Shown one piece after another: positions 20,278 through 29,915 of a stretch of 64,000 nucleotides of DNA. Below the pieces are notes generated by a model. It was not told the DNA's origin. It ran no database searches and saw only the letters and a program-made list of their open reading frames with translations. The position numbers were made by a program, and so were the translations under genes. How positions within the stretch are numbered: position 1 is the first letter of the stretch; each line of letters opens with the position of its first letter. Location of the stretch: contig NZ_AFJI01000018.1 of assembly GCF_000264785.1 (NCBI RefSeq), forward strand, positions 1 through 64,000. Direction: 5' to 3'. This DNA is from Edwardsiella ictaluri ATCC 33202 (lineage in GTDB: Bacteria > Pseudomonadota > Gammaproteobacteria > Enterobacterales > Enterobacteriaceae).

Positions 20278-21326
20278 CGGCTCTCCTTCTCATTATGCAG
20301 CAGTGCCTGCAGCGTCTGTTCAACCCGATCCGGCGTAATGTCGATCAGGCTCTGGTGGTATCCGGTCTCTCCCTCGCCACGGCGGACCTTGTGGTAGCCG
20401 GTAATCAGCCGGATCACCCGGGCATGTCGGCTCAGGGGTGGGGTAAAGTCCGGACTGCTTGGCCCGTACAGGGCAACCAGCGGCTTGTCGAGCGCGGCGG
20501 CGATGTGCATCAGTCCCGAGTCGTTACTGACGATGGCCTGACAGGCGGCGATCAGCGCGACGGCTTGATCCAGCGAGGTATGTCCGGCCAGATTCAGGCA
20601 GTATTCGCGGCTCTCTTCGTCCAGCGTCCGGCGGATCTCTTCACCGGCATCAACGTCCTTGGCCGAGCCAAAGAGTGCGATCTGATACCCTTGGCCGATC
20701 AGGCGCTGGGCCAGCGTGGCATAGTGGTAATGGGGCCAGCGTTTGGCCGGGCCAAATTCCGCACCGGGGCAAAAGCCGATCACCGGGCGATGATCCGTCA
20801 GGTTAAAGGCGGCGGCGGTTTCGGCGATCTCTTCGTCGCGCACCTGCAGCGCAGGCCACAGCAGCGGCTGCGGAAGATCCGCAGCACGACGTATCTGCGT
20901 CGCGGGATAAGCCAGCGCAGCGTAGCGTTCGACCATCAGTGGAAATGCCGACTTATCCAGCTGACGCAGGTCGTTCAGCAGGCCATAGCGCATCTCCCCT
21001 TTCCAGCCGGTACGTACGGGGATGCGGGCAAAGAAGGGGATTAGCGCTGATTTAAAGGAGTTGGGCAGCACATAGGCCCGATCGTACTCCCGTTCACGCA
21101 ATTGCCGACCCAGACGATAGCGCTCGCCCAGCCCCAGTGTGCCGTGTCCCAGCGGCATAGGAATCGCCTGATGTACCTCCGGCATGCGTTCCAGAAGCGG
21201 ACGGCACCAGTTGGGTGCCATCACGTCGATTTCAGCCTCGGGATACGTCGCCTTCAGGGTTCGGTACAGGCTTTGTGACATCATCATATCGCCTACCCAC
21301 GACGGACCGATAACCAGTATTTTCAT
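20265..21326 (-). CDS. waaF: LPS heptosyltransferase II
   Basis: WaaF adds the second heptose of the inner core from ADP-heptose. The 353-residue GT9 protein starts MKILVIGPSWVGDMMMSQSL, matching the family N-terminus. VIGFCPGAEFGPAKRWPHYH and VSNDSGLMHIAAALDKP correspond to the donor-binding residues, followed by ALYGPSSPDFTPP. It lies 23 bp downstream of hldD and overlaps waaC. The family length is about 348, so it is complete. Confidence 0.97.
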   Translation of the reverse strand: MKILVIGPSWVGDMMMSQSLYRTLKATYPEAEIDVMAPNWCRPLLERMPEVHQAIPMPLGHGTLGLGERYRLGRQLREREYDRAYVLPNSFKSALIPFFARIPVRTGWKGEMRYGLLNDLRQLDKSAFPLMVERYAALAYPATQIRRAADLPQPLLWPALQVRDEEIAETAAAFNLTDHRPVIGFCPGAEFGPAKRWPHYHYATLAQRLIGQGYQIALFGSAKDVDAGEEIRRTLDEESREYCLNLAGHTSLDQAVALIAACQAIVSNDSGLMHIAAALDKPLVALYGPSSPDFTPPLSRHARVIRLITGYHKVRRGEGETGYHQSLIDITPDRVEQTLQALLHNEKESRCVS

Positions 21327-21349
21327 ACCGTGAGAAATTCCTTACTGTA

Positions 21350-22279
21350 TTAGGGCTTACGGTTCAGCCATTCCATATATTCACGCACTCCCTGCGCCAC
21401 GGTCTTAAACGGACGGCTGTAGCCGGCCGCGCGCAGTTGGGTGGTATCCGCCTGGGTGAAGGCCTGGTAGCGCCCTTTGAGTTTGTCCGGGAACGGAATG
21501 TAGGTCACGCTGCCTTTCTGGTGATATGCCACGACGGCGTCAGCGACAGCCTGGAAAGACTCGGCGTTGCCGGTGCCGCAGTTAAAGATCCCGGAGACGC
21601 CGTTTTCCCAAAACCACAGATTAACGTCTGCGACATCGCCTACATAGATGAAATCACGTCTAAAGTTCTCACTGCCTTCAAACAGTTTAGGCTGCTCTCC
21701 GTTGTTGATCTGGGTATTCAGATGGAAGGCAACGCTGGCCATTCCGCCTTTGTGCCCTTCACGCGGGCCATAGACATTGAAATAGCGGAAGCCGCAGATC
21801 TGGGACTTGGCATGGGGCAGGATACGGCGCACATACTGGTCAAACAGGAACTTGGAGTAGCCATAAACGTTCAGCGGGCCTTCGTAGTGGCGATCCTCGA
21901 CGAATTTATCCGTCATGCCATAGGTGGCGGCGGAAGAGGCGTACAGGAAGGGGATCTGGCGCTCCAGGCAGAAGTGCAGCAGCTCTTTGGAGTATTGATA
22001 GTTGTTATCCATGACGTACTTGCCATCCCACTCGGTGGTGGAAGAGCAGGCACCTTCGTGGAAGACTGCATCGATATCGCCAAAGTCATCACCGGCAACG
22101 ATTCCGGCAATGAAATCCTCTTTGTCCATATAGTCGGTGATATCCAGGTCGACCAGGTTGACAAACTTTGTGCCGTCCTTGAGGTTATCTACCACCAGAA
22201 TATCGGTATAGCCTTTATCGTTCAGTGCCTTAACGATGTTGCTGCCGATCATGCCGGCGCCGCCAGTGACAATAATCAT
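21350..22279 (-). CDS. hldD: ADP-L-glycero-D-manno-heptose 6-epimerase
   Basis: HldD (RfaD, GmhD) converts ADP-D-glycero-D-manno-heptose into the L-glycero form used by WaaC, WaaF and WaaQ. The 309-residue short-chain dehydrogenase-like protein begins [19 protein letters not shown], the Rossmann NADP site. It has the catalytic Tyr-x3-Lys in [10 protein letters not shown], and the heptose-epimerase segment [20 protein letters not shown]. It heads the minus-strand hldD-waaF-waaC-waaL group and is divergent from kbl. Confidence 0.97.
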
Positions 22280-22569
22280 GAGGTTTACCTTTCGATGAGC
22301 TAACGGGAGCGCTCGAATGCGCTACAGATGGCATTATCATATCATTTCATGGCGCAGCAAGCAGCGTTGGGGGTGCAGTTGTTAACCAAAAAGCGAATGC
22401 GAGACGGCGCGCGCTTGCGGGATAGACGTACTTTGTGACGTATTCTCACTTGCCGCGCGACATGACGTGATAGATGCTGCATTTCTAGTATTGTAAAGGT
22501 TGCAAACTCGTTTCAATACTGTTTCAACGGTAAGATACTCTAGCAAACCCGGAACCTAGGAGATAACCC

Positions 22570-23766
22570 ATGTCTGCGGATTTTTACCAGCAGCTGGCGC
22601 AGCAGCTCGTTGCGACGCGTGCTGAAGGTCTGTACAAGACCGAACGGATCATCACCTCTGCCCAGCAGGCGGAGATTGCCGTGGCTGACGGTAGCCGCGT
22701 ACTGAACTTTTGCGCCAATAACTATCTTGGGCTGGCCGATCACCCTGCGTTGATTGCTGCTGCCAAGGAGGGGATGGAGTCACACGGTTTCGGTATGGCC
22801 TCGGTGCGCTTCATCTGCGGCACCCAGGATAGCCATAAGGCGCTGGAGCAGCAGCTGGCAGCCTTTCTCGGTATGGAGGATGCCATTCTTTACTCCTCCT
22901 GCTTTGATGCTAACGGTGGGCTGTTTGAAACGTTGCTGGGGCCGGAGGATGCCATCATTTCCGATGCGTTGAATCATGCATCGATCATCGATGGGGTACG
23001 CCTGTGTAAGGCGCGGCGTTACCGCTACGCCAATAATGACATGGCCGAGCTGAAAGCACGTCTTGAGCTGGCCCGGGCCGAGGGCGCTCGCCATATCATG
23101 ATCGCCACCGACGGGGTGTTCTCCATGGATGGCGTGATCGCCGATCTGAGATCGATTTGCGATCTGGCGGATGAGTATGATGCCCTGGTGATGGTGGACG
23201 ACTCGCACGCCGTCGGGTTTGTCGGTGGCCATGGTCGTGGGACGCCGGAGTACTGCGGCGTGGTGGGGCGTGTCGATATTATGACCGGTACCCTGGGCAA
23301 AGCCTTGGGCGGTGCATCCGGCGGCTATACTGCAGCCCGTAAAGAGGTGGTCGAATGGCTGCGTCAGCGTTCGCGACCGTACCTGTTTTCCAACTCGTTG
23401 GCGCCGGCCATCGTCGCCGCCTCATCCCGAGTGTTGACCCTGTTGGCTCAGGGGGACGATTTGCGCGCTCGCCTGTGGGATAACGCCCGCCTGTTCCGTG
23501 AAAAGATGACCGCCGCCGGTTTTACCCTGGCCGGTGCCGATCACGCCATCATTCCTGTGATGTTGGGAGAGGCGAAACTGGCGCAGCACTTTGCCGATCT
23601 GCTGCTGCAGGAGGGGATCTATGTGACCGGGTTCTTCTATCCGGTGGTGCCTCAGGGGCAGGCCCGTATTCGCACCCAGATGTCGGCAGCCCATACGCCT
23701 GCGCAGATTGAACAGGCCGTAGCCGCCTTTATCCGCGTTGGTAAACAGCTTGGTGTCATTGCCTAG
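22570..23766 (+). CDS. kbl: 2-amino-3-ketobutyrate CoA ligase
   Basis: Kbl uses coenzyme A to split 2-amino-3-oxobutyrate, the product of Tdh, into glycine and acetyl-CoA. The 398-residue PLP enzyme has the alpha-oxoamine synthase pattern: [10 protein letters not shown] near the N-terminus, [18 protein letters not shown], and the PLP-binding Lys about residue 244 in [19 protein letters not shown] lies about 8 bases upstream of the ATG. The gene is followed after nine bases by tdh, forming the threonine catabolic operon. It lies next to hldD, as in E. coli. Confidence 0.97.
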   Translation: MSADFYQQLAQQLVATRAEGLYKTERIITSAQQAEIAVADGSRVLNFCANNYLGLADHPALIAAAKEGMESHGFGMASVRFICGTQDSHKALEQQLAAFLGMEDAILYSSCFDANGGLFETLLGPEDAIISDALNHASIIDGVRLCKARRYRYANNDMAELKARLELARAEGARHIMIATDGVFSMDGVIADLRSICDLADEYDALVMVDDSHAVGFVGGHGRGTPEYCGVVGRVDIMTGTLGKALGGASGGYTAARKEVVEWLRQRSRPYLFSNSLAPAIVAASSRVLTLLAQGDDLRARLWDNARLFREKMTAAGFTLAGADHAIIPVMLGEAKLAQHFADLLLQEGIYVTGFFYPVVPQGQARIRTQMSAAHTPAQIEQAVAAFIRVGKQLGVIA

Positions 23767-23775
23767 GGGTCTGAT

Positions 23776-24801
23776 ATGAAAGCCTTATCCAAACTGAAAG
23801 CCGAAGAGGGTATTTGGATGACCGATGTGCCGCTGCCGGCGCTGGGTCACAACGATATCATGATCAAAATCCGTAAGGCGGCGATCTGCGGGACGGATGT
23901 CCATATCTATAACTGGGATACGTGGTCGCAAAAGACCATTCCGGTGCCGATGGTGGTCGGGCATGAGTACGTGGGCGAGGTGGTGGCCGTCGGACAGGAG
24001 GTCAGAGGCTTTCGCATTGGCGATCGCGTCTCCGGTGAGGGGCATATCACCTGTGGGCACTGTCGTAACTGTCGCGCCGGGCGCACCCATCTGTGTCGTA
24101 ATACCATCGGCGTTGGCGTTAACCGCCAGGGGGCTTTTGCCGAGTATCTGGTGATCCCGGCCTTTAATGCGTTCAAGATCCCCGACAATATTCCCGATGC
24201 GCTGGCAGCGATTTTTGATCCGTTCGGCAATGCGGTACATACGGCGCTTTCTTTCGATCTGGTCGGGGAGGATGTACTGGTCTCCGGAGCGGGGCCGATC
24301 GGCATTATGGCCGCAGCGGTCTGTCGCCATGTAGGGGCGCGCCATGTGGTGATCACCGATGTGAATGACTACCGTCTGGATCTGGCGCGTAAGATGGGCG
24401 TGACGCGGGCGGTCAACGTCAGCCGGGAGTCGCTGCCGGAGGTGATGCAGGCGCTGGGGATGAGCGAAGGGTTTGACGTCGGGCTGGAGATGTCCGGCGC
24501 ACCGCCGGCTTTTCATACGATGCTGGATACCATGAATCACGGCGGTAAGATCGCTATGCTGGGTATCCCGCCGGGTGATATGGCCATCGACTGGAACCAG
24601 GTGATTTTTAAGGGGTTGTTGATTAAAGGGATCTATGGGCGTGAGATGTTTGAAACCTGGTACAAGATGGCGGCACTGATCCAATCAGGTCTCGATCTGA
24701 CGCCGATCATCACCCATCAATACGCTATCGATGACTTTCAAAAGGGATTTGATGTGATGCGCTCGGGGCATTCAGGCAAGGTGATCCTGAACTGGTCGTG
24801 A
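23776..24801 (+). CDS. tdh: L-threonine 3-dehydrogenase
   Basis: Tdh oxidises L-threonine to 2-amino-3-oxobutyrate with NAD. The 341-residue medium-chain dehydrogenase has the catalytic zinc site (Cys in [12 protein letters not shown]; His-Glu in GHEYVGEVV), the structural zinc loop with four Cys ([15 protein letters not shown]), and the NAD Rossmann site ([14 protein letters not shown]). It is second in the kbl-tdh operon. In E. coli the neighbours beyond tdh are different; here comM follows convergently. Confidence 0.97.
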   Translation: MKALSKLKAEEGIWMTDVPLPALGHNDIMIKIRKAAICGTDVHIYNWDTWSQKTIPVPMVVGHEYVGEVVAVGQEVRGFRIGDRVSGEGHITCGHCRNCRAGRTHLCRNTIGVGVNRQGAFAEYLVIPAFNAFKIPDNIPDALAAIFDPFGNAVHTALSFDLVGEDVLVSGAGPIGIMAAAVCRHVGARHVVITDVNDYRLDLARKMGVTRAVNVSRESLPEVMQALGMSEGFDVGLEMSGAPPAFHTMLDTMNHGGKIAMLGIPPGDMAIDWNQVIFKGLLIKGIYGREMFETWYKMAALIQSGLDLTPIITHQYAIDDFQKGFDVMRSGHSGKVILNWS

Positions 24802-24825
24802 GTCCATGACTTGGTATCGTGAGCT

Positions 24826-24853
24826 ATCACGCCCGCGTATATGCGGGCGTGAT
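24826..24853. terminator. hairpin between convergent tdh and comM
   Basis: ATCACGCCCGC (24826-24836) pairs perfectly with GCGGGCGTGAT (24843-24853) around a six-base loop. It lies between the two converging stop codons, with a short T-run at 24856-24859 on the plus strand, and probably terminates transcription from both sides. Confidence 0.75.
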
Positions 24854-24858
24854 GCGTT

Positions 24859-26379
24859 TTAGCCCCTTTGCAGGGTGAGCAGTAGCCGATCCATGGCGCG
24901 GTAGCTCAGCGCCTCGGCCAGATGGCGGCGTGCAATGTTATCGCATCCTTCCAGATCCGCCAGCGTACGCGCCACTTTCAGCAGCCGGTGCCAGGCGCGT
25001 ACCGATAGTGCCAGGCGCGTGAGCGCCTGCTCCAGATAGAGGGCATCGTCCGGAGCCAGACGGCAGTCGCGATCGCGGGCGGCGCCCTCCAGATGCGCAT
25101 TGAGCCGGCCGCCACGGGCATACTGCCGCACCCGGGCGGCGCAGACCCGCCGGCGTAGGGTCGCACTGTCTTCGCCATCCGCCCGTTGGCGGGCCAGCAG
25201 GCCCGGTGACAGCGGCGGAACATCAATCGACAGATCGAAGCGGTCAAGCAGGGGGCCGGACAGCCGGGAGAGGTATCTTAGCACCTGCGCCGCCGCCGCC
25301 CGGCGATCGCGCCCGTCAGCGTGGCCACCGCTGCTGGGATTCATGGCCGCCACCAGCTGTACCCGGGCGGGAAAGCTGACCTTTATCCTGGCGCGGGACA
25401 GATGGACGACGCCGGACTCCAGCGGTTCGCGCAAGGCGTCCAGGGTTCGCCGGTCAAATTCGGCCAGTTCGTCAAGAAACAGGACACCGTGATGGGCCAG
25501 CGAGATCTCGCCGGGTTTCGGCAGCGGCCCCCCGCCGATCAACGCGGCCATGGAGGCGCTGTGATGTGGTGCGCGAAAGGGGCGCACGCCATAGCGCGGC
25601 GGCATGGTGCCCGGGTAGGCCAGACTGCTGATGGCCGCCTGCTCCAGTGCCTCATCCGGGGTCATCGGCGGCAGCAGCCCTGGCAGGCGGCAGGCCAGCA
25701 TGGTTTTACCGGTGCCCGGAGGACCGATCAGCAGCAGGTTATGTCCGCCGGCGGCGGCGATCTCCAGCGCCCGTCGTGCCTGTGCCTGGCCGATAATGTC
25801 GGCCATATCGCCGGTGTCTGTACCGCCGCTCGTCATCTCGCCGGCCGGCGCGGCCTCCAGGGATGCCTGGCCGCTCAGAAAGGCGCAGACGGCCAGCAGC
25901 GATGGCGCGATGGGGGGCCGTGGGGCCGCCAGCAGCCCAAGCTCGGCCGCGTTATCACTGGGCGCTATCAGGGTACGCTTCGCGTGGGCGGCGCTCAGCG
26001 CGGCGGGTAGCGCCCCCTGGACCGGGCGCAGATCGCCGGACAGGGCCAACTCTCCAATAAACTCGTAGTTGCAAACGGATACGTGCGGGGCCAGCTGCCC
26101 GGACGCCAGCAGCAACGCCAGCGCCATCGGCAGATCGTAACGCCCCCCTTCTTTGGGCAGATCGGCGGGTGCCAGGTTCAACGTAATGCGCTTCGGCGGG
26201 AACTGAAATCCGCTGTTCAACATGGCACAGCGTACCCGATCTTTGGCTTCGCGTACGGCCGTTTCCGGTAGACCCACCAGGGTAAAGCCCGGCAGGCCGT
26301 TGCCGATATGCGCCTCAATGCGGACCTCGGGGGCTTGAATACCCAGGGCGGCGCGCGTGTATACAGTGGCCAGAGTCAT
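24859..26379 (-). CDS. comM: AAA+ ATPase ComM (YifB, Mg-chelatase-like)
   Basis: ComM is a hexameric helicase that aids branch migration during integration of transforming DNA; in enterobacteria it is usually called YifB. The 506-residue protein starts MTLATVYTRAALGIQAPEV. It has an N-terminal ChlI-like domain (GLPGFTLVGLPETAVREAK) and a central ATPase with Walker A in LLIGPPGTGKTMLACRLPG. The Walker B region is GVLFLDELAEFDR, with sensor sequences VAAMNP and GPLLDRFDLSIDVP further on. ATG 26379 gives the family length; an upstream extension to 26484 is dispensable. In E. coli it lies beside ilvL; here an MFS gene stands between. Confidence 0.92.
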   Translation of the reverse strand: MTLATVYTRAALGIQAPEVRIEAHIGNGLPGFTLVGLPETAVREAKDRVRCAMLNSGFQFPPKRITLNLAPADLPKEGGRYDLPMALALLLASGQLAPHVSVCNYEFIGELALSGDLRPVQGALPAALSAAHAKRTLIAPSDNAAELGLLAAPRPPIAPSLLAVCAFLSGQASLEAAPAGEMTSGGTDTGDMADIIGQAQARRALEIAAAGGHNLLLIGPPGTGKTMLACRLPGLLPPMTPDEALEQAAISSLAYPGTMPPRYGVRPFRAPHHSASMAALIGGGPLPKPGEISLAHHGVLFLDELAEFDRRTLDALREPLESGVVHLSRARIKVSFPARVQLVAAMNPSSGGHADGRDRRAAAAQVLRYLSRLSGPLLDRFDLSIDVPPLSPGLLARQRADGEDSATLRRRVCAARVRQYARGGRLNAHLEGAARDRDCRLAPDDALYLEQALTRLALSVRAWHRLLKVARTLADLEGCDNIARRHLAEALSYRAMDRLLLTLQRG

Positions 26380-26666
26380 GATGGTCTCTCCTTTCGGCAT
26401 GTCATCATGGCGCAAGCGTTGAGCAGGGAAAGGGGGCAGAGTCAGGGATGCGGGGGCGTCCGCGGAAAGGCTGCTTCCGCGCAATAATTTTTAACACATT
26501 AACAACAAGTGTAACCCGTCGGCGATTTACCCAGCGGAAAGGTCAGGGTTATTTTAACAAAAGACATACAAAAAGCTGACGTCATGCCAACAATCTAGAT
26601 GGCCATCCAGGCTAAGGGCGTAACAGCACTCTTCTTACCCTATACCCTACCTAAAGGTAACATATT
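26380..26666. other. divergent regulatory region between comM and the MFS gene
   Basis: This 287-bp region separates divergent genes and is AT-rich in its middle (26480-26590). AAAGGT about 10 bases before ATG 26667 is a reasonable ribosome binding site. Palindromic bits are visible, for example GATGGCCATC near 26598-26607, but I cannot assign a regulator to them. No additional gene is seen. Confidence 0.4.
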
Positions 26667-27902
26667 ATGCTTGGTTGGTCTGCGCGGCAGCGTAACGTGG
26701 CTATTGCCAGCTTTTTGAGCTGGACGCTGGATTCATTCGATTTTTTCATTCTGGTCTTTTTGCTTAGCGATATCGCCCGTACGTTTCACGTCGGGGTGGA
26801 GCAGGTCACGCTGGCCATTCTGTTAACGCTGGCGGTACGCCCGATCGGGGCGCTAATTTTTGGTCGGGCGGCGGAAAAGTATGGGCGGCGTCCCATTTTG
26901 ATGCTGAATATTATCTGCTTTTCCCTGTTTGAACTGCTCTCTGCCGCGGCGCCCTCGCTGATGATTTTTCTGTTGCTTCGGGCGCTGTACGGCGTCGCGA
27001 TGGGGGGAATTTGGGGGGTGGCATCATCATTGACCATGGAGACCATTCCCGATCGCTCACGTGGGCTGATGTCCGGTATTTTTCAGGCTGGCTACCCGTT
27101 TGGCTATTTACTGGCGGCGGTGATCTACGGATTATGTGCTCAGGCGCTGGGCTGGCGCGGTATGTTTATTATTGGCGCCGTGCCGATCGTCTTACTGCCG
27201 TTCATCTACTTTTGTGTTCCTGAGTCGCCGGTCTGGCTGGCGGCGCGTGCGCAAAATCAGAGCGTCGCGCTGTTACCGGTGCTGAGGCGTCACTGGAAGC
27301 TGTGTGTTTATCTGGTGGCGCTGATGGCGGCGTTTAATTTCTTTAGCCATGGTACTCAGGATCTCTATCCTACGTTTCTTGGGATGCAGCATGGTTTCTC
27401 TGCAAATATCATCAGTATTATTGCGGTTGCCTACAATATTGCGTCAATTATTGGTGGCGTATTCTTCGGTACCCTGTCGGAGCGGATCGGCCGTAAACGC
27501 GCCATCATGCTGGCGGCGCTGCTGGCGCTTCCGGTGATCCCGCTGTGGGCCTTTTCCAGCGGCTCGCTGATGCTGGGCGTCGGCGCCTTTTTGATGCAGT
27601 TTATGGTACAGGGCGCGTGGGGAGTGATCCCTACTTATCTGAACGAGCTGGTGCCGGCCAATGCCCGTGCGGTACTGCCGGGCTTTGTCTATCAGCTGGG
27701 TAATCTGATTGCATCGGTGAATGCAACAATGCAGGCGTCGATCGCCGCCGATCATGGGCAAAACTATGCGCTGGTGATGGCCATCACGGCGGCCTGCGTT
27801 GCGCTCACGATTGTGGTACTGATCGCCTTTGGCCGCGATACGCGCGGTGTGCCGATGGCAGAGAAAATCTGCCATCAAGATCAGTCTATAAAAATTAGCT
27901 AA
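26667..27902 (+). CDS. MFS transporter, carboxylate/sugar-acid type
   Basis: This is a 411-residue major facilitator superfamily protein with about twelve membrane spans. The N-terminus FLSWTLDSFDFFILVFLLSD resembles the SHS (lactate/sialate, NanT/JEN1-like) family, and the loop between spans 2 and 3 reads GRAAEKYGRRPIL, the MFS signature. A second such motif, GTLSERIGRKRAIM, follows the mid-protein loop. The substrate is therefore probably a monocarboxylate or acidic sugar, but this cannot be fixed from sequence. The gene is a single unit inserted between comM and ilvL, where E. coli has no gene, and no catabolic partner is nearby. Confidence 0.75.
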   Translation: MLGWSARQRNVAIASFLSWTLDSFDFFILVFLLSDIARTFHVGVEQVTLAILLTLAVRPIGALIFGRAAEKYGRRPILMLNIICFSLFELLSAAAPSLMIFLLLRALYGVAMGGIWGVASSLTMETIPDRSRGLMSGIFQAGYPFGYLLAAVIYGLCAQALGWRGMFIIGAVPIVLLPFIYFCVPESPVWLAARAQNQSVALLPVLRRHWKLCVYLVALMAAFNFFSHGTQDLYPTFLGMQHGFSANIISIIAVAYNIASIIGGVFFGTLSERIGRKRAIMLAALLALPVIPLWAFSSGSLMLGVGAFLMQFMVQGAWGVIPTYLNELVPANARAVLPGFVYQLGNLIASVNATMQASIAADHGQNYALVMAITAACVALTIVVLIAFGRDTRGVPMAEKICHQDQSIKIS

Positions 27903-27960
27903 CTCAATGTGTTGCTCGATATTGCGCCAGGGATGGTGCAATTCATATGCAAAAAAAGGG

Positions 27961-27989
27961 TTGTCAGCGTACAAAAAACTGTGATAACT
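27961..27989 (+). promoter_or_regulatory. candidate promoter of the ilvLGMEDA operon
   Basis: TTGTCA (27961-27966) and ATAACT (27984-27989) are separated by 17 bp and lie 41 bp before the ilvL start. An A-rich tract lies in the spacer. Only the motif match supports this. Confidence 0.45.
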
Positions 27990-28029
27990 CTGTAAGCATC
28001 GTATGTCAAAACAACAGATTTCACTGTTT

Positions 28030-28128
28030 ATGAGCCTATTCGTCCAAGTGATTAGCCTAGTCGTGATTAGTGTGGTGGTGATTATTATACCACCGTGCGG
28101 GGCTGCACTTGGACGAATAAGGGCTTAA
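28030..28128 (+). CDS. ilvL: ilv operon leader peptide
   Basis: This is a 32-codon leader of the ilvGMEDA operon. The product contains VISLVVISVVVIIIPPCGAA, nearly identical to the E. coli leader from position 7. Half of its residues are regulatory: seven Val, six Ile and three Leu. Stalling on these codons when branched-chain aminoacyl-tRNAs are scarce prevents formation of the terminator at 28151. An in-frame ATG at 28003 could extend it by nine codons; neither start has a strong Shine-Dalgarno. The N-terminus (MSLFVQ) differs from E. coli (MTALLR) and is part of a long hairpin. Confidence 0.92.
   Translation: MSLFVQVISLVVISVVVIIIPPCGAALGRIRA
28037..28119 (+). promoter_or_regulatory. long perfect inverted repeat in the ilv leader RNA
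   Basis: TATTCGTCCAAGTG (28037-28050) is the exact reverse complement of CACTTGGACGAATA (28106-28119). With a two-base bulge the stem can extend through AGCC (28033-28036) and GGCT (28122-28125), reaching the ilvL start codon. This is the early leader hairpin that competes with the antiterminator, but it is longer and more perfect than I know from E. coli. Confidence 0.7.
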
Positions 28129-28150
28129 AAATCAAGCCAGAATCAGAAAA

Positions 28151-28187
28151 GAGCCTCCGCACCATCCGGTCCGGGGGCTCTTTTTTT
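28151..28187 (+). terminator. ilvGMEDA attenuator terminator
   Basis: GAGCCTCCG (28151-28159) pairs with CGGGGGCTC (28172-28180), with one T-G pair, and inner pairs ACC/GGT, followed by seven T at 28181-28187. It stands 22 bases after the ilvL stop and 78 bases before ilvG, the classical attenuator position. Confidence 0.93.
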
Positions 28188-28265
28188 ACGCCGCGGCCGG
28201 CGGAGGCAGGGATAGCTTGAATCAGAATAAAATTCTGAAAACTATGGTATGGCCAGGGGTTAATC

Positions 28266-29915
28266 ATGAATGGAGCGCAGTGGGTAGTACAAGCGTTACG
28301 TGCGCAGGGAGTGAACCAGGTTTTCGGTTATCCGGGCGGCGCGATTATGCCGCTGTACGATGCGCTGTATGACGGCGGTGTGGCCCACTTGCTGTGCCGA
28401 CACGAACAGGGCGCGGTGATGGCGGCGATTGGCTATGCCCGCGCCAGCGGCCGCGTTGGCGTCTGTATCGCCACATCGGGTCCCGGTGCCACCAACCTGA
28501 TCACTGGTTTGGCCGATGCCATGATGGATTCGGTACCGCTGGTGGCGATCACCGGACAGGTCGCTTCGGCGCTGATTGGCACCGACGCTTTTCAGGAGAT
28601 GGATGTTCTGGGACTGTCGCTGGCCTGTACCAAACACAGCTTTATGGTGACCTCGCTGGCCGAGCTGCCGGAGGTGATGGATCGCGCGTTTGCTATTGCG
28701 GTGCAGGGGCGCCCGGGGCCGGTGCTGATCGATATTCCCAAAGATATTCAGCTGGCACAGGGAGATCTGGCTACGCCGTTGTGTAGCGTGGCGCAGGTGC
28801 AGCCATCCTGCCCGCCAGCGGCGTTGGCGCAGGCGCGAGCCATGCTGACGCAGGCGCAGCGTCCGGTGCTGTACGTGGGGGGCGGCGTAGGGATGGCTGG
28901 TGCGGTGCCATCGCTGCGCTCGCTGGTGTCGCGCAGCGGGATGCCGGTCGCCGCAACCCTAAAGGGGCTGGGCGCCGCCGATGATCGTCACCCCGCTTAC
29001 CTGGGGATGCTGGGAATGCACGGCTGTAAGGCGGCCAATCTGGCGGTGCAGCAGTGTGATTTGTTGATCGCCGTCGGCGCCCGCTTTGACGATCGGGTTA
29101 CCGGCCGCCTTGATGCCTTTGCACCGCAGGCGCAGGTGATCCATCTGGATATCGATCCGGCGGAGCTGGGCAAAGTGCGTCAGGCGCACGTGTCGCTGTG
29201 TGGCGATCTGAACCTGCTGCTGTCGGCGTTGACCATGCGGTTGGAGATCGCGCCATGGTTGCAGCAGGTGGCGGCGCTTAAGGCGCAGCATGCCTGGCGC
29301 TATGACCATCCCGGCGAAGCTATCTATGCGCCGCTGTTTTTGCGTCAGCTCTCCGGGTGTAAGCCGCCGCAGGCGGTGGTCACCACCGATGTCGGACAGC
29401 ATCAGATGTGGAGCGCCCAACATATGCGATTTTCCCTGCCGCAGGATTTTATTACCTCCAGCGGGCTGGGGACCATGGGGTTCGGGATCCCGGCCGCGGT
29501 CGGCGCACAGGTCGCTCGCCCTGACGACTGCGTGATCTGCGTATCCGGCGATGGCTCTTTCATGATGAACGTTCAGGAGCTCGGTACCATCAAGCGGGCC
29601 AGGCTGCCGCTGAAAATTGTGCTGCTGGATAACCAGCGTCTGGGGATGGTGCGCCAGTGGCAGCAGCTGTTCTTTGATGCCCGCTACAGCGAAACCGATC
29701 TCTCTGATAATCCGGATTTTTTAACCCTGGCGCAGGCGTTTGGTATCCCGGGGCAGCGCATCAGCCGCAAGGCGCAGGTGGCAGAGGCGCTGGAGGCCCT
29801 GTTTAGTACCCCGGGCCCTTATCTGCTGCAGGTCGCTATCGACGAATTTGAAAATGTCTGGCCGCTGGTGCCGCCGGGCGCAGGCAACGAATCTATGCTG
29901 GAGAACGTATCATGA
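28266..29915 (+). CDS. ilvG: acetolactate synthase II, large subunit
   Basis: IlvG condenses two pyruvates to acetolactate, or pyruvate and 2-oxobutyrate to acetohydroxybutyrate, the first common step of valine, leucine and isoleucine synthesis. The 549-residue ThDP enzyme is full length and uninterrupted, unlike the frameshifted ilvG of E. coli K-12. It has [15 protein letters not shown], catalytic Glu47 in CRHEQGAVM, the central FAD-binding region, and the ThDP/Mg motif [15 protein letters not shown]. It overlaps ilvM by four bases, so the two subunits are probably translationally coupled. Confidence 0.97.
   Translation: MNGAQWVVQALRAQGVNQVFGYPGGAIMPLYDALYDGGVAHLLCRHEQGAVMAAIGYARASGRVGVCIATSGPGATNLITGLADAMMDSVPLVAITGQVASALIGTDAFQEMDVLGLSLACTKHSFMVTSLAELPEVMDRAFAIAVQGRPGPVLIDIPKDIQLAQGDLATPLCSVAQVQPSCPPAALAQARAMLTQAQRPVLYVGGGVGMAGAVPSLRSLVSRSGMPVAATLKGLGAADDRHPAYLGMLGMHGCKAANLAVQQCDLLIAVGARFDDRVTGRLDAFAPQAQVIHLDIDPAELGKVRQAHVSLCGDLNLLLSALTMRLEIAPWLQQVAALKAQHAWRYDHPGEAIYAPLFLRQLSGCKPPQAVVTTDVGQHQMWSAQHMRFSLPQDFITSSGLGTMGFGIPAAVGAQVARPDDCVICVSGDGSFMMNVQELGTIKRARLPLKIVLLDNQRLGMVRQWQQLFFDARYSETDLSDNPDFLTLAQAFGIPGQRISRKAQVAEALEALFSTPGPYLLQVAIDEFENVWPLVPPGAGNESMLENVS

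Noticed and set aside
23785-24684. 299-codon open frame opposite tdh
   Set aside because: Antisense shadow of tdh, rich in His, Arg and Asp, with no motif.
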